DNA of 64,000 nt from Musa acuminata AAA Group (GCF_036884655.1 NC_088357.1:6147501-6211500), one strand, 5' to 3'; shown: positions 47,311 through 60,014, counted from the stretch's first letter. Made by a program: numbers and translations. Notes: generated by a model not told the origin, from the sequence alone.

Positions 47311-47494
47311 CAGCCCTATCAGAAGAGAGAGAGAGAGTGAGCGAGAGAGAGAAACCTAAAATCAATCCTTAAGCTAATCATACTTGCAACAAATACGTAG
47401 AATCTTTGATTCTTCAGTGAGACATGAGAAGTTCACCAACCCCTCTTTATTTTATTTTATTTTTATATTTCTTAGTTTTTAAAATGATTTTTAG

Positions 47495-47603
47495 TATATA
47501 TATACATATATACATATATGTGTATATATATATATACATATATATATACATATATATATATACATATATATATACATACATATATATATATATACATATA
47601 TAT

Positions 47604-47670
<67 letters not shown>
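47495..47670. repeat. long compound (TA)n/(TACA)n microsatellite
   Basis: About 175 bp of TA units interrupted by CATATA or CATACATA in the first two-thirds and pure TA at the end. It yields artificial Tyr/Ile open frames on both strands. Confidence 0.95.
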
Positions 47671-47674
<4 letters not shown>

Positions 47675-50600
47675 GTACATAAAGAGGAATTTTATATTTG
47701 AAGGAACATATGTGCTATATTAATATTTGTATACATTCTAACTTGTTAATTATGCATAAAAAGATATTAAAATCTGTACTTAAATTGAAATTTGAAGGAT
47801 TACAGGCAATATTTGGAGCCCAATCAGATTGAGCTGAGCCCATTTGGCCACATCAATATCCTCAATTGGCCAAGTTCTTCTTGATCAAAAGGCATCGGGG
47901 CGAAGACATTTCCATGTAATGGTTTCGTTGACCGTCGCTTTGAACAACATCTTAACTCATAATTAGAAACGATGACCACTAATTATTCATGATTATAACG
48001 TATTTCTAATACAATGTCTAAGTATAGCAATCAATGCAAAATTGGCTTACTGCTGATTTCCTGTGATGAATGAAAACAAGAATATTTAGTGTTGAAAATG
48101 AACGTATTTTGCATTAATAAAGTCGATCTTGGTTTGAAAGCAATAAATAATACATCATTATTTTATTTTAGGTCGTAATACATCTCTATTCTTCATGTAT
48201 TTTATATGATCATTGCCGATTGATTGTTCATATGGCTCTCATGAGGAAGTATTTAAATCATTAATCATATCACATCAAAATCAAGACATGAGAAGTAACC
48301 ATAGATTTTTATTTGAAAACTATTAAAATCATTTAATTGCATAACAAGAACCAATGTTGGAAGGCAAGGTTTTGACATTAATTTTTCTACACTAATATGG
48401 TTTTGACCTTTAGTTTTCCCTCATCAAAGAGGTGTTGACTTTAGCTGTTCTCTACTCATTGCCTTAGAAATGTTTTTTTTTATATATGAATTACACATGG
48501 ATCACTCAATGGCATACACTGTTGATTAAGTCGCTTGGGAGAGATTAATCCATGGTTACAAGCAACAAATATTCTAAACTCACTTGTATACGATAATTAG
48601 ATCCCTTATCAACACCACATAATCTCATCATAATTATAGGTTCATCCATCAATCAAGTCTTTCATAAATATTCTATAACTCCGATCCATGTCGATAATTA
48701 ATCTTCACTTCTAATTCAACTCCTCTAAAAACCTGATTGTATTTGAGATTCTACAACAACAATAATGATAACATGAGCAATCTAATGCCTAGCTATCTGC
48801 ATCGAAGGACTCATTAGGAGATGTTGGAGAAAGTTACCTATGAACACATGCAGTGATGGAGCTTCACAATGATTCGAGCAAGCCTCACATTATGTAATGT
48901 CACTACCTAAAGAAGTGGGGTCTTCTTTCTCATGCTTTAAGAGAGTCGGTGCCTTAAAGAATGCAATGAAATGCACATATGCTACTTTAACAACTTACTA
49001 TATCGTATTATTTTACTCTCTACTGATATGACTGATGGAGATTTCCTTGGACAGGTTTGGAAGTATGACGAAAATTAGGCAAAATAATGTTTTCGACAAG
49101 ATCGAGTCTCGAATTTATCCGTCTAAATTTAAGTTTAAAGAGATCTGATCTCATCGCAAATGTTCTCTTTCAATTATGTTATTTTTTCTTGCGAGATAAG
49201 CTTTATAGTTTCTACCATACTCGAGAATCAAATATGCATACTATTTTATCTTGAGGTTTTAGTTTCCCCTATTCGAAGGAAAGTGGTAATGGTAATGGAA
49301 CCTCCACTAGCCTCTAGCATGGAGTTGTTTGACTCATTTGATCCTTTTTTAGTACACTTTTCTGGCTTTTCCATGTTGATTGAGAAGTTATTCTCTATTC
49401 ATGTTGTCTGGACACTGCTTAGTGGGAGTGTGCCAAAGTCAATCTGCAACTCCACATACCTAAACAAAGATTATGGCAGTCTTGTCATACTAATCACAAA
49501 TTATTCTTAGTGTTCTTCAAGACTGTTGGAATGTTATCTACTTGCTTAAAAGGTTCTAAGATCAAACTAGCAAAGAGAACATATAGGCATTGTTCTTAGA
49601 GGAAGCCAAGCAAAAGATGTGGCATTTGGATTCATCTTCTTGATTGAGTACTCAATCAACAACATTGAGTGATGCATTCATAAGTCCTATCCTAATCCCA
49701 TCCTTAAAAATTCTTTCACACTTAGGCTTTTAACACTGGAATTATATATGATTGATGACAAGGATGTTAAAACTATCAATACATAAGCAAATCAACCATT
49801 TGCATGAAAGCAAGGGATAGAAAACAAGATTGTCCAACCAATTCCACATCCTGTGATGTATTGTTGCAGTGCCAATTCTCCCTGTCCTTTTGACTCACTC
49901 CTTACCTTCTTGAAAGCAATTAATTGGTGCAATTATTCCATTGAAAAGAAGAATAGATCAACTTGTGATAGTTGAATTACCTAACAAGCACCACTCAACC
50001 AACATTGATTAGATAAGTTCAAATGAGGCAGAATAATTATATATTCCTTTTTTAATTAGTTACATTACTTTTTGTAATTATATATTTCAGACTAATTATA
50101 TATTACTTTAACATCTCGGTTCCTATACTTTCAAGAATTATATTAGGATCCCTATATTTAAATAAAACATTTATATCCTTATACAGGGTTAAAAAGATAA
50201 TTTTATAAGATTAAAAATAAAAAAAATTATTGGAGTAATGAGGTTAAATATTTCACTTTTTTTTTTAAAGTATAAAAATCAAGATACTAAAGGTAAACTA
50301 ATTACATAAGATAATATATATAATTAGTTGAATAATTTTATAGTAATAAATTAATTACTCACAATAAAAATAGATCAAAAGCAATAATTGGTGGCATCAG
50401 ACATTACTACTTCCTATCAAAATCAGCTCTTTGAGATTTTTCATGATCTATACTTTATAATGTGATTTAAGCAGCGAAGAAATCACAATATTTGACTAAT
50501 TATACAAAGAACTTATCCTAAGGTTGCATCAGCTCTATATAGCAGATGAATTAGCTGGCTAATCTTGTAGATTATGCATACAATGCAAGAGAGGTGGACA

Positions 50601-51006
50601 ACCAAGACGTGTTAATGGAGGGCATGTCGTGTCCATTAATCTTGTAGATTAGCTGGTAAGAGTTACTATATGGCAGGCATGAAGCATAGTTAGCTGCTTG
50701 GTGCCAATGTTTGAAGTGGAAAGGGATGAAAGCAGACAGGCAATAATAGCAAGAGAAAGAGAGAATTAGTAGCGGCAGTGAACGCATGGAATAGGCATTT
50801 GGGGTTTCGCATGTGAATCCACGTAGTTACCGTATGCACCCTTTCTTCTCGCTTCAGCTTCCGGAATCCTATTTGCCAACCGATGTCAGCGTGCGTGTCA
50901 CATCCCATGACACCCTCCCATGCTTTCCCTTGCTTCATTACTTGGCTGACAAGCATAGACACCGCTCCCTTTGTCTCCTCTCATAGAAGGACAACCCTTC
51001 TTGGCC
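47671..51006. other. AT-rich intergenic DNA, about 3.3 kb
   Basis: No protein family is recognised. A 116-codon frame at 49160-49510 has odd composition and no motif. The segment near 50050-50350 is A/T-rich low-complexity sequence. The final 300-400 bases are the likely HD-Zip promoter. Confidence 0.6.
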
Positions 51007-51891
51007 ATGGAAGTGAATGACGATAGAGACGACGTGCAGGAGACTGCGCTTTCTCTTCGACTCAATTATGATGGCGGAAGTAGTCATCTCTCGACCGGCG
51101 ATCATCCCCGGCCACAGGCTGCTACCCCTGTTGAGCCCTCTCTGACCCTTGTCCTCCCAAGCATGGCCTGTTCGGTGAGTGGAGTCGTCGGCCGGATGCC
51201 TTCTTCTCATAGTGTGATATCATCGATTTCCGGTGGTCGTCCCTCTAAGGTTAAGAGGGAGAACGATGGCAGGATCAGCGATGAGGAGGAAGACGGTGCA
51301 GCTAGGAAGAAGCTCAGGCTCACCAAGGAGCAGTCTGCCCTTTTGGAAGACAAGTTCAAGGAGCATGCTACTCTCAATCCGGTCTGCCTTCTCTCATGAA
51401 ATCTTCACCATTAAACTACGCATAGATTACTAATCTAGTTTGCGTTTATCCTCTGTTCTACGATCAGAAGCAAAAACAAGCTTTGGCCAGGCAATTGAAC
51501 CTTCGTCCTCGGCAGGTCGAAGTATGGTTCCAGAACAGGAGAGCCAGGTTGGTGTGTCATGCAAACCCTATACATATACCTCTCGCTTCTGTTACTCAAC
51601 TCGACTGCGTCTCGTTGCAGGACAAAGCTCAAGAAAACCGAAGTCGAGTGCGAGTTCCTGCGAAAGTGCTGCGAGACGCTGAGAGAAGAGAACAGGAGGC
51701 TGCTGCAGGAGATACAGGAGCTCAAGTCGCTCGACTTTCAAGCGCCCCGATACATGCATCCCCCCGGGGGCGCCGCCGCCGGTACCTTCCAGACGTGCCC
51801 ATCGTGCAAGAACAGAGACGAAGGCGGATCTCCTGCGGTGGCCCCGAAGACTCGCTTCTTCAACCCCTTCGCCCACTCGGCAGCGTACTGA
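51007..51891 (+). CDS. HD-Zip class II transcription factor
   Basis: Exons: 51007-51381, 51468-51547 and 51621-51891, giving 241 residues. An N-terminal LSLRL (residues 15-19) fits the LxLxL EAR repression motif of this class. The homeodomain runs from about residue 95 to 153 ([20 protein letters not shown], then [20 protein letters not shown]), with the recognition helix WFQNRR. It is followed at once by a leucine zipper with Leu/Cys heptads ([20 protein letters not shown]). CPSC at about residue 217 corresponds to the class II redox motif CPSCE, here followed by Lys. Class II proteins repress auxin- and shade-related genes by binding CAATNATTG palindromes. Splice sites are regular; the ATG at 51007 is the first in frame. 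Confidence 0.94.
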
Positions 51892-53356
51892 TCGGGAGGC
51901 ATAATAGCCTTCTTCCTTTACTTAGGGTTCGGGCGAGATGTATGTCTGATACTTGCCGTGAGTTCCGTCATAGACAATGTCTCATATTTCTCTTGGTTTG
52001 ATTCCATATTCCCTATGAAGAACACAAACACAAATCAATACTTGTTAAATTTTGTATGTTAGTCAATCGATGTACAGAGATCTCAATAATGAATATTGCC
52101 TGAAGAAAACTAGCTTTAATTGTACTCCTTTTTAGAGCAGAATGATGGAAATCATGCCATCGTATAACTCAGACTTCTTTTTGTTGAAATGGTAAGATCG
52201 ATCCCTATTCCCTTCTTCACATTTTTTGATGATAGAAAATAAGTTGCAATTGTCATTTTTTGAGTATTCATTTCATGGGAACTGAAATGACTACTAAAGA
52301 AAGTGAGAAGAGAACAGGAAAGCGAGAAGAAAAATATAGAAGAAGGCATATCTATAGACGATCTTTCCAGCGTCGTCGATGATGCGTCCCTCATCCGCCG
52401 TGTGTCGTTTTCATGCGGAGCACAACATGTTGAGGATTATGGAGGCCAAGTGGATGGAAGAATGGCGAGTGGATTACCCCCTCATGAATGCAAGACTGCA
52501 ACCTTTACTAGTGTCTGCTGAATCTACAACCTTCGAGTACACCAACGACATGAATCCAATGAGTGGTTGGGCGGCTCTAAATTAACATGCTTGTCTGTTC
52601 TATCCATCCCAAGGTAGATGAATACTTTTTCTGTTCTTTCCTTCCTTTCTTTCCAATCTGTCTCTTTTCATGGATCCTCATGATTGGCCTGCTTGCAAGT
52701 AAGCTCCTCACTTTTCTCCAATCATTTAACCCTCGCCAAAAGTGAACTATTACTCTAATCCTTCGACCAATTCTCATCCATTAACGTGATGATCACATCA
52801 CACCGAGAAAACTAAGGTTGAGCACAACTGCTGTACTCGCTTGCAGGTTTTGGTATATATCTCCAACCTTTTCTTTTCTTATCTTTATCCAAGAGAATAT
52901 TTCTAGCAGATATGCGTGAACATACAGCTCGGTAGGACTTCATCATGACAAGAGCAAGGGAGAATGTATACACCATAAGTGTGTCTCGTAAATGGGAGGT
53001 AGGAGTGGAGATGTCTTCCATGATTAAAAGGAAGAGAGAGATAGAGAGGCAAGCGTATGAGGTAAGGAAAGAATGACAACGATGAGCATGGAATAGCCTG
53101 AGCACAAGAAGCATACTTGGGAGGAGACCGACGGTGGGTCACACAGACATGTGGTGCCGCTGAAAGCCCAACTTGATGTCTACTCCACAAGCGTCCCTAC
53201 TACATGATGAGTCTTCGCTTTGAGTTGCGATCTGAGGCAATCACTGCTTTGTCTCCGTCCTTACCATGATGTTTGGACCGCTGGATTCCTGCCTTGCTCT
53301 GCTTCCATGGTGTACGAGTCCTGTATGTTTGGAAGACCCGTTTGCATACCACTTCT
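51892..53356. other. intergenic DNA downstream of HD-Zip
   Basis: Mixed composition with short frames on both strands (52152-53190), none with family features. A possible fragment of another gene cannot be excluded. Confidence 0.5.
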
Positions 53357-53620
53357 AATGATTTGCCTATTGACAAGCAGTAAAAGGAAGAAGAGATTGA
53401 GAAAGCATTCCTAACCCTATAAAAACAGGGAACAAAAATTGATTAATGTATTATTACATAATTAATAGGTCTATGATTTTTATGAACATCACATGACAAT
53501 GATTTGCCTGTTGACAACCAGTAAAAGGAAGTAGAGATAGAGAAAGCATTTCTAATCCTGTTTGTCAACACAAATTAGTTAGTACATTATTACATAAATT
53601 AATAGATCTCATGTTCGAGT
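53357..53620. repeat. two tandem copies of a ~141-bp non-coding unit
   Basis: AATGATTTGCCTRTTGACAA begins at 53357 and again at 53498. Both are followed by CAGTAAAAGGAAG and, some 80 bp on, by a TTATTACATAAATTAATAG-like phrase. Divergence is moderate. Confidence 0.85.
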
Positions 53621-54882
53621 TCACATCTAATCTGTCTTCGAGATAGAGATAGCACTTCTTTGCAGCTTCAGTACCTGTGTTTGCAGGAATGCCAACATTA
53701 AAAGCCCAAAACAGCTCAAAAAATCAGAAGAGAAAAGATGAATGAGCATAGGAAATGCAAAAAAAGATTAGAGTAGGGTCAGAATTGAGATGAAGAACAA
53801 AAGAATGGTCAACATGTGATCTTACAAAGGTTGAAGAGGGCACACTCAGAGTTGGACAACTTGTCAAGAAGCAAAACAAAAATCATTAGCCAAGAAAATA
53901 ACCAGAGATTGCAGTGGGCTCAGAAGGTTTCCTTTTTTTTCTTCATGAGGAAGGACAAGATCAATCATTCATAAAGTAATACTAAGACAGATTAGCTATC
54001 TCTATCTGCCGACTGATCTCAATCATGATTCTTCTGTGCCTGATTCTGGCCTTCCACCAGATGGTACTGAACTGACAATGATTTCCAACATATTATCTCT
54101 CTCTCTCTCTCTCTCTCTTTTTATTTTTATTTTGTTTTTTGTTGTGCAATCCTGTTTGGTAGGGGTGAATGTATTAAAAGATTAAAGAGATCCAATTCAA
54201 ATTGCATGAAAAATATGTTCTGTATAACACAAACTGGTAACAACACCAAATATTAGAGTACTTCACAGCAGTGAATTAAGGATTCCAAGTTGTCTTAACT
54301 GTGATTATATGTGATTGGTACCTCGGATTACTGTGTGCCGACAGGGGGACAAGCAAGGTGGGGTGGAGAAGAGGCCTGATTGCATTTTGTTTGGATGCAG
54401 AAGGGGCAGTCACCCTTTTACCAAACTATGGTTCTCTGCTTGTTGACGAATCAATTCTACACTTCCAAATAGGAAAATGCATGCTTACCAAAGCTTTCAT
54501 GAAGAACAGGTACTGTTCTCAGCCACACCAAATCACAGAGTCTTCCTAGATCAGACATATGGGTATAGAACCCAATCAATCCTCTTATAAAACAGTGTTA
54601 ACAAGGTCCTATGGAGGACATCCAAAGCCCACTAGGAGATAAAAGGCTTGCATATTGCATGAAGAGATCAAACTGTTGACAGCTTTAGATTTATATTTTT
54701 TGGGGGAATATCACAATTAATTGAATGCCACATTACATATCCATTACAGTGATCAATCTCATGCGTAGAATCACAGAGTGATGATTAAGATGCAGTCTCT
54801 TATTTGTGTAACATACCATTGACTGTGGGTTCTCTCTCTTTTATCTTTTCTTTCTTCTCAAAGAACACCATGGAGTCTCTTT
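53621..54882. other. intergenic DNA before the xylanase 3' end
   Basis: Contains a (CT)n run at 54096-54118 and the 3' flank of the xylanase gene. An 82-codon frame at 54301-54549 has no recognisable features. Confidence 0.55.
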
Positions 54883-57453
54883 CTATAAACTTATGTTGAC
54901 GACGAGTGGAGAATCACCCTTTTCAACAGTGAAGGTCTGAGAGATCTTCTTCGTGAGAGTAATGATCTCAACGCTGTAAGTGCCATGAAAGCCTCTGAAC
55001 TTGAACTCACCTTGTTCATCAAGTTTCCCATGACCATGCGACAGCCACTCCTGCATAAGTTTCAGGTACCTCCGTCCTGCTTCATTAAGGTCACCTTCAG
55101 CGTTCACCAAGTGCGCATTGTCTCGGCTCATGAACAGCTCCCAGAAACCCCATAGCATGATGCCCTCCACCGCCGGGTGGGCGTACGCTTCCCGGAGCAT
55201 CACCTCCAAGTCGTCAGCTCGAACGTACTCGTTGGCCGCCGACACATCTACCTCGGTGAACCAGATGGGAAGGCCAAGAATGCCCAGCTTATCGAGTGCA
55301 GAGGATATCACAGGCCCTACTGGGGTGCTCACATGTCCTTGGAGTCCAATTCCTCCAACCGGTGCACCTTGGTCTTGCAGGCCAAGTATTTGCTCGATGT
55401 ACGTGTCAGGAGTTGCTCGGATATCAGCGGCGCTCTCCACATTGTAGTCATTCACGAACAGTGCAGCAGCGGGATCCAACTGGTTGGCAGTCTTGAACAT
55501 GGAGGCTCTTATGTCCTTTCCCAGCCTATCTTGATAGAAGGAACCATGGAGCATCTCGTTGTTGACGTCGTAGTGGCTGAACTGATCTTTATACCTTGTG
55601 AGAAGACCATTGAGACGATTCTGCACCGCCGTCGTCAGGTCGTTCGTGTTCAGGGATCGAACCCAGCTCTGCACAGCGTTTTCCACTTCCCAGAAGATGC
55701 AGTGTCCTCTTGCCTCCATACCGTTCTTCTTACACAGATCCAAGAGCTCGTCGGCGTCGGCATAGTTCAAGGTCCCTTGCTGCGGCTCCGTCCAGTACCA
55801 CTTCAGCTCGTTCCCGAACACTGCCCAGTTGAAGTTCTTGACGAAGAAGTCCACGAAGTCTTCGTTGTCTATGTTTGTGCGCATGACGCATGAGCCGAAG
55901 GGGAAGCTGTTCTTCATCTGCCGAACCTTCACGAACGACCCAAGCGGAGTGCTATCACCATCCGAACCTGAAATCTTGAGAACCACGTCTCGTTTTCGTA
56001 CCTGTGATGCCATGCATGCAGTTCTTATCAGAAACTCGTAACAGTATCAGTACAGCTGACGCCAAACGAATGGAATAAGAACGAGCAGTATGCATTACCT
56101 TGTCAGTAAGTTTCTTGAGATGCTTGAATCTTGCTTTCCTGTCGACAGGAAAAATCTGAAGCCCAGCGACCATGAGATCAACTCCAGAAGAAGGGCCTTG
56201 AACGTAAACCATGACTCTCGATGGCTGCGTCTCGATCCTGAATGATCCTCCAATCTCGTACCATCTCTGATCATTAACCTCGACCTGACCTCCGTTTACC
56301 CACTGGCTATCTACGCCGAGAGCGACGTTGACGTTTTGAGGGCCATTCCTCTGAGGGCCGAGGCGAACCCAAGCAGATACCTGATACGTCACATGCAACC
56401 GAAGCTTGTCGGTGATCGTCTGAGCAGGACCCATCCATGTCTGCGTGCGGTCGGTGACGAGAATGTAGCGGCCATTTAAAGGTTCGTGCGTCCCGAGTGA
56501 GTCACTCGCCATGGACGGCAGCACGCGAGGCGCGCCGTTGTTGGCGACGCTCAGCTTACAGGGGCCGAGAGGAAACCACCCACTTAAGCCATCAGAATCG
56601 TCGACAAGATTGCTGTTCTGGATTACGTTGACTCCGTAAAGAACGTTCTGCACCAACATAGAGTTAGCAGCTAAAAGCTTCAAAGAACTGCAGACCAAAT
56701 CAGTACTTATACCGACCTCGAAATCTGGAGGAGTCGATGGAGAGCTCTTCTCTGCATGTTTGACTACCAAGCTGTTCAGAAGGATATCGGTGTCCACGGG
56801 CGGCCCTTCAATGAATATGACAGCCTTGGAAGCCACACCATTTATGAGAAACTTGCCTTGCAATTGCACCCAATCCTTATCGGAAGCCTGCAACCTGAAA
56901 CCATACATGATCTTCAATCAGTAAAAGCTCGCTTGTCATGAATTGTACTCTCGACAAAGATGGAAGACGAACTCACTTGCCGATACCGATGTATTGGTCA
57001 CGACCATTCGGTGTTTGAACATAGAGAGTTGCCCTGACTTCGGCGGTCGTCGTAGCTTTGCCGAAGATCCTAACAGTGGCAGTGACCTCATAAGCGAGCT
57101 TCCTCTGCACCCTGCCGGTGATATCCTGCTGAATCCCATTCCAGCTCTGAGTGCGTTCCGTTGCGGAAGCGAAGTACTTCCCGCCGTCGAGTGGAAGTAT
57201 CTTCCCGTCGTCCATCGATTCATGAAGTAGGATTTTGCATCCTCCCCTGCCGGACCAGTTGTCGAGCCCATCGTCGAAGTTAGGGTTAAGTATGATGTTC
57301 TCGTCTCCATCATGCAATCTTACACCCGACACCTGCACAAGTAATCAAACAGCAGCAGCATGAGCTGAACAAATGATGAGCATTTCTATCACTAAACAAG
57401 AACACAACGCAACGCACCTCAGAAAGAGACTGGTGAATAGCGCAATCGGCCAT
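54883..57453 (-). CDS. GH10 endo-1,4-beta-xylanase with two CBM22 modules
   Basis: Exons in coding order: 57418-57453, 56977-57332, 56717-56894, 56099-56647 and 54883-56001, giving 745 residues. Residues about 15-185 form a first carbohydrate-binding module (NPNFDDGLDNWSGRGG). Residues about 195-350 form a second (NSNLVDDSDGLSGWFPLG). From about 374 on lies the GH10 barrel. The acid/base Glu is in HYDVNNEMLHG and the nucleophile Glu in IWFTEVDVSA; FNWAVFGNELKWYWTEPQQG is another family block. The enzyme should cut xylan backbones in the cell wall. There is no hydrophobic signal peptide: the first exon encodes only MADCAIHQSLSE. That is known for several plant GH10 xylanases, which then need another release route. 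Some plant relatives carry three CBM22 modules; this one has two. A TATA box lies upstream at 57548. Confidence 0.94.
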
Positions 57454-57547
57454 GAGAGCTCAAAGATCCTGTAAGCACCAAGGAGCTTGGTGTAGAAACG
57501 ATAGGAAACGGGTACTCACTCTGCCTCCTAAGTTTGGAGCCACATCC

Positions 57548-57556
57548 TTTATATAT
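57548..57556 (-). promoter_or_regulatory. TATA box of the xylanase gene
   Basis: On the minus strand this reads TATATATAAA, about 95 bp before the ATG at 57453. That leaves room for a leader of roughly 60-70 nt. Confidence 0.6.
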
Positions 57557-58580
57557 ACATATGAAGCTCAGAAATTGCCGGTCCCAATCTCTAGATTGGA
57601 AAGAACTCCATAGAGGGACCGACCAACCAACCCAACTCTACCTGGGATTGCAAGCCAAAAAAGCATTGGTTTGCGTTGGAGTGTGTATTGGACATGGTGT
57701 TCTAAGATTATTTTTGATTCGATAACAAGGATCTAAGGTTTAAAATGAGTGTAATGGTCAAGAAGATCCGTTTTCGTAAAGTGATAGGTTACTTTAGCTT
57801 TGTCTTTGCGTCTTGAAGGGCCCTTTCTCCAGCTTGATCCCATTCTTGCACTGCAATAGAAGGTGATCATTTCTTGAAGCAGTGTCTCACTCTGTCATGA
57901 GACTTCTGAGCCAGAAGGGTATTGTCCCCAAGTAAGACTTGAAAGTCAAGGGACCATAAGAACGAGTGCCAATTACAGTCCTGCATCCTTGATGTCACTC
58001 GAGGCAAAGGAAAAGAACGCATAAACCTGCACAACAGCCATTACAACCATGCAGAAGCAGAACACAGAAACAGTGGCATCTGCCTTGGTGATAGACGAGA
58101 TGGTAAGAAGGAAAGCACACAGCTGTGATCTAATGTCTGCTCATGGGGAGGAATCCCCACATCTTATCCCCTCCTCTGTGTCTTGTAGGCTCTTTTCTCC
58201 ATTAGAGCATGTGTCTTTACTCTCTTTCTTTTCCTTACCCAAAATTTTAGCTTATTCTTATCCAGCTTCTCTGTGCCTTCTGCTTGCCATATGATGTACT
58301 ACGTATCTGAAACCATTTCTGTGCAACTTCTCTTGGCAGCTCAGACTTGAATGCAACAGAGGCAGTTTCCTTCCCCTCTGTATCCCCCATTGGCTCTGCA
58401 CAACCTGTTGTCCTTTCAGTGCTACTCTTGTCTTGCAGTGCTCTGATGTTATGACTATGAATGCACTCAATCTGTCTCCACAGTAAATATCAGATCATCG
58501 TCCATCTTCATCTATTTATCCTTACCTCATTCCGTTTGATCTATTAGCCTATTATTCCATCCATCCTGTCACTTCAAGCG
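57557..58580. other. divergent intergenic region
   Basis: Lies between the xylanase and the EPF-like gene, which point away from each other. No repeat or other gene is clear. Short frames at 58049-58294 are probably chance. Confidence 0.5.
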
Positions 58581-59313
58581 ATGGGAGCTCCTCTACACAG
58601 CACTGACATGAATAAAACATCCTGTCTTCTTCTCTCAGTTCTTCTCCTCTGGAGGCTCCATCCAAGTTCAATATTCAGTTGAAGGTGAGCTATCAGACTT
58701 CTCTACAGTTTTTCTGAGTTGTTCCATATCATCAAGCATAATAATTTGGAGTATCTGAATGCAGGTAGATCATTAGTTAATCCACAGAAGATTATAAAGG
58801 TGAGATGCTTTAGTGAAGAGTTCAATAGTAATTGGGCCATATTTATTGATCTGGCAAAACCCTACTGAATCATGAATCTGCTGTGCTCAGGATAAAGAGA
58901 AGGAGATGGTGAAGGCGAAAGGTTTGCTGGGATCAAAGCCAGCAAAGTGCGAGATGAAGTGCACCAAATGTGGCCATTGTGAAGCAGTTCGGGTGCCTAT
59001 AGTTCCAGTAAACAGGACCGAGACCAGGGAATGCTTCAGATCAACCGCTTCCGGGATCGACTACAGCTCCAACTACAAGTCGATGAACTGGAAACGCAAG
59101 TGCGGAGACATGATACTTAATCATAAGATGCCAAAAGAATCAATACTCATCATCCTCTCTCTGGTTTTGCTGCCTCTACAAGCCCTGCAAGCCATTGGAA
59201 GCTTCGAAGGAGAGTTCTTGCTCTGCTATCGAAGAGCAACTCATCTATTTTACTACCTGTTTCAAGGAAATGACAGAGATGTAGAGCAAATAGTCAATAT
59301 GCATAATCCATGA
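58581..59313 (+). CDS. EPF-like (EPFL) secreted peptide gene, probably defective
   Basis: The mature-peptide exon (58891 onward) has LGSKPAKCEMKCTKCGHCEA and later SSNYKSMNWKRKCGDMILN, the framework of plant epidermal patterning factor-like hormones, which act on ERECTA-type receptors. Exon 2 is 58765-58799 (RSLVNPQKIIK). A signal-peptide-like start (MNKTSCLLLSVLLLW, ATG 58581 or 58608) lies in exon 1. With the strong donor at 58685 this frame hits a TGA and is one base out of register; the other frame would give the family-like VEGRSLVNP. A weak donor at 58666 (CCAA|GTTC) would restore an open path of 180 codons. Two further oddities: the first Cys of the usual WKCKCG is Arg (CGC), with a new Cys in RECF, and the frame continues about 60 residues past the usual end. 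It is a decaying copy, a misread one, or a divergent peptide. Confidence 0.68.
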
Positions 59314-59872
59314 ATAAAAAGCAAATTTCATTTGCTCTTGCAAGAAAATTAATCCTTCAAAAATAATCCGTGAGATGTTGCGGTCAATCACATCATTCTT
59401 TATATTAAAATTATAATACTCGTATTAAACTCACCTCCTAAGTTGATAAAATTAAAATTTACCTATGACTTTTATGGTAGTTTATCATTATTAAATCTTA
59501 GTTCACATGTCAATTATCTCATCAGATCGATCATATTTATAATATATTTAGTCTGATTATGATAGACTTTGTTTATGAGTCAGATAGATGTTTAAGATTA
59601 AAAGAAAAGAAGAAAGCATTTCATTTTTTATTTTATATTTGTATTTTTAGAAAAAAAAAAATATATGATGTCATGAGATGACGTCACCATAGTTGACTGA
59701 ACTGGTCAGAATGGTAGACTCATAACCCGACCAACTCGATCCAGAAATGGTTGTCGTAAAGCGCCATAGAACACGCATCTAAATAACATCCGAGCGTACT
59801 AATTTTTAGCACGAGGCTAAGGTTTCATTTATTCTGGTACACGTAGTACTACTTATTCTCATATTAAGTAAA
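59314..59872. other. AT-rich intergenic DNA
   Basis: Short AT-rich stretch between the convergent EPFL and protease genes. Nothing recognised. Confidence 0.6.
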
Positions 59873-60014
59873 GCAGTCATATATGTCAAGGTTTAATTTC
59901 AGAGTCCATCACACATCGCCGGAACGAAGGATAGCACGTCGGTGCAGCCATATATGTCGAGGTTTCATTTCAGAGTCCATCGCACATCGCCGGAACGAAG
60001 GACAGCACGTCGGC
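59873..60014. repeat. 71-bp tandem duplication over the protease 3' end
   Basis: Copies at 59873-59943 and 59944-60014 differ at only a handful of positions. The right copy contains the last codons and the stop of the aspartic protease; the left copy repeats that coding tail and stop inside the 3' flank. Confidence 0.93.

Noticed and set aside
47424..47723. Tyr/Ile-rich frames on both strands
   Set aside because: They are produced entirely by the TA microsatellite.
49160..49510. 116-codon plus-strand frame
   Set aside because: It has no motif, no promoter signs and lies in AT-rich DNA. Probably chance.
55177..55893. 238-codon plus-strand frame
   Set aside because: It is antisense to the xylanase catalytic exon and has no domain features.
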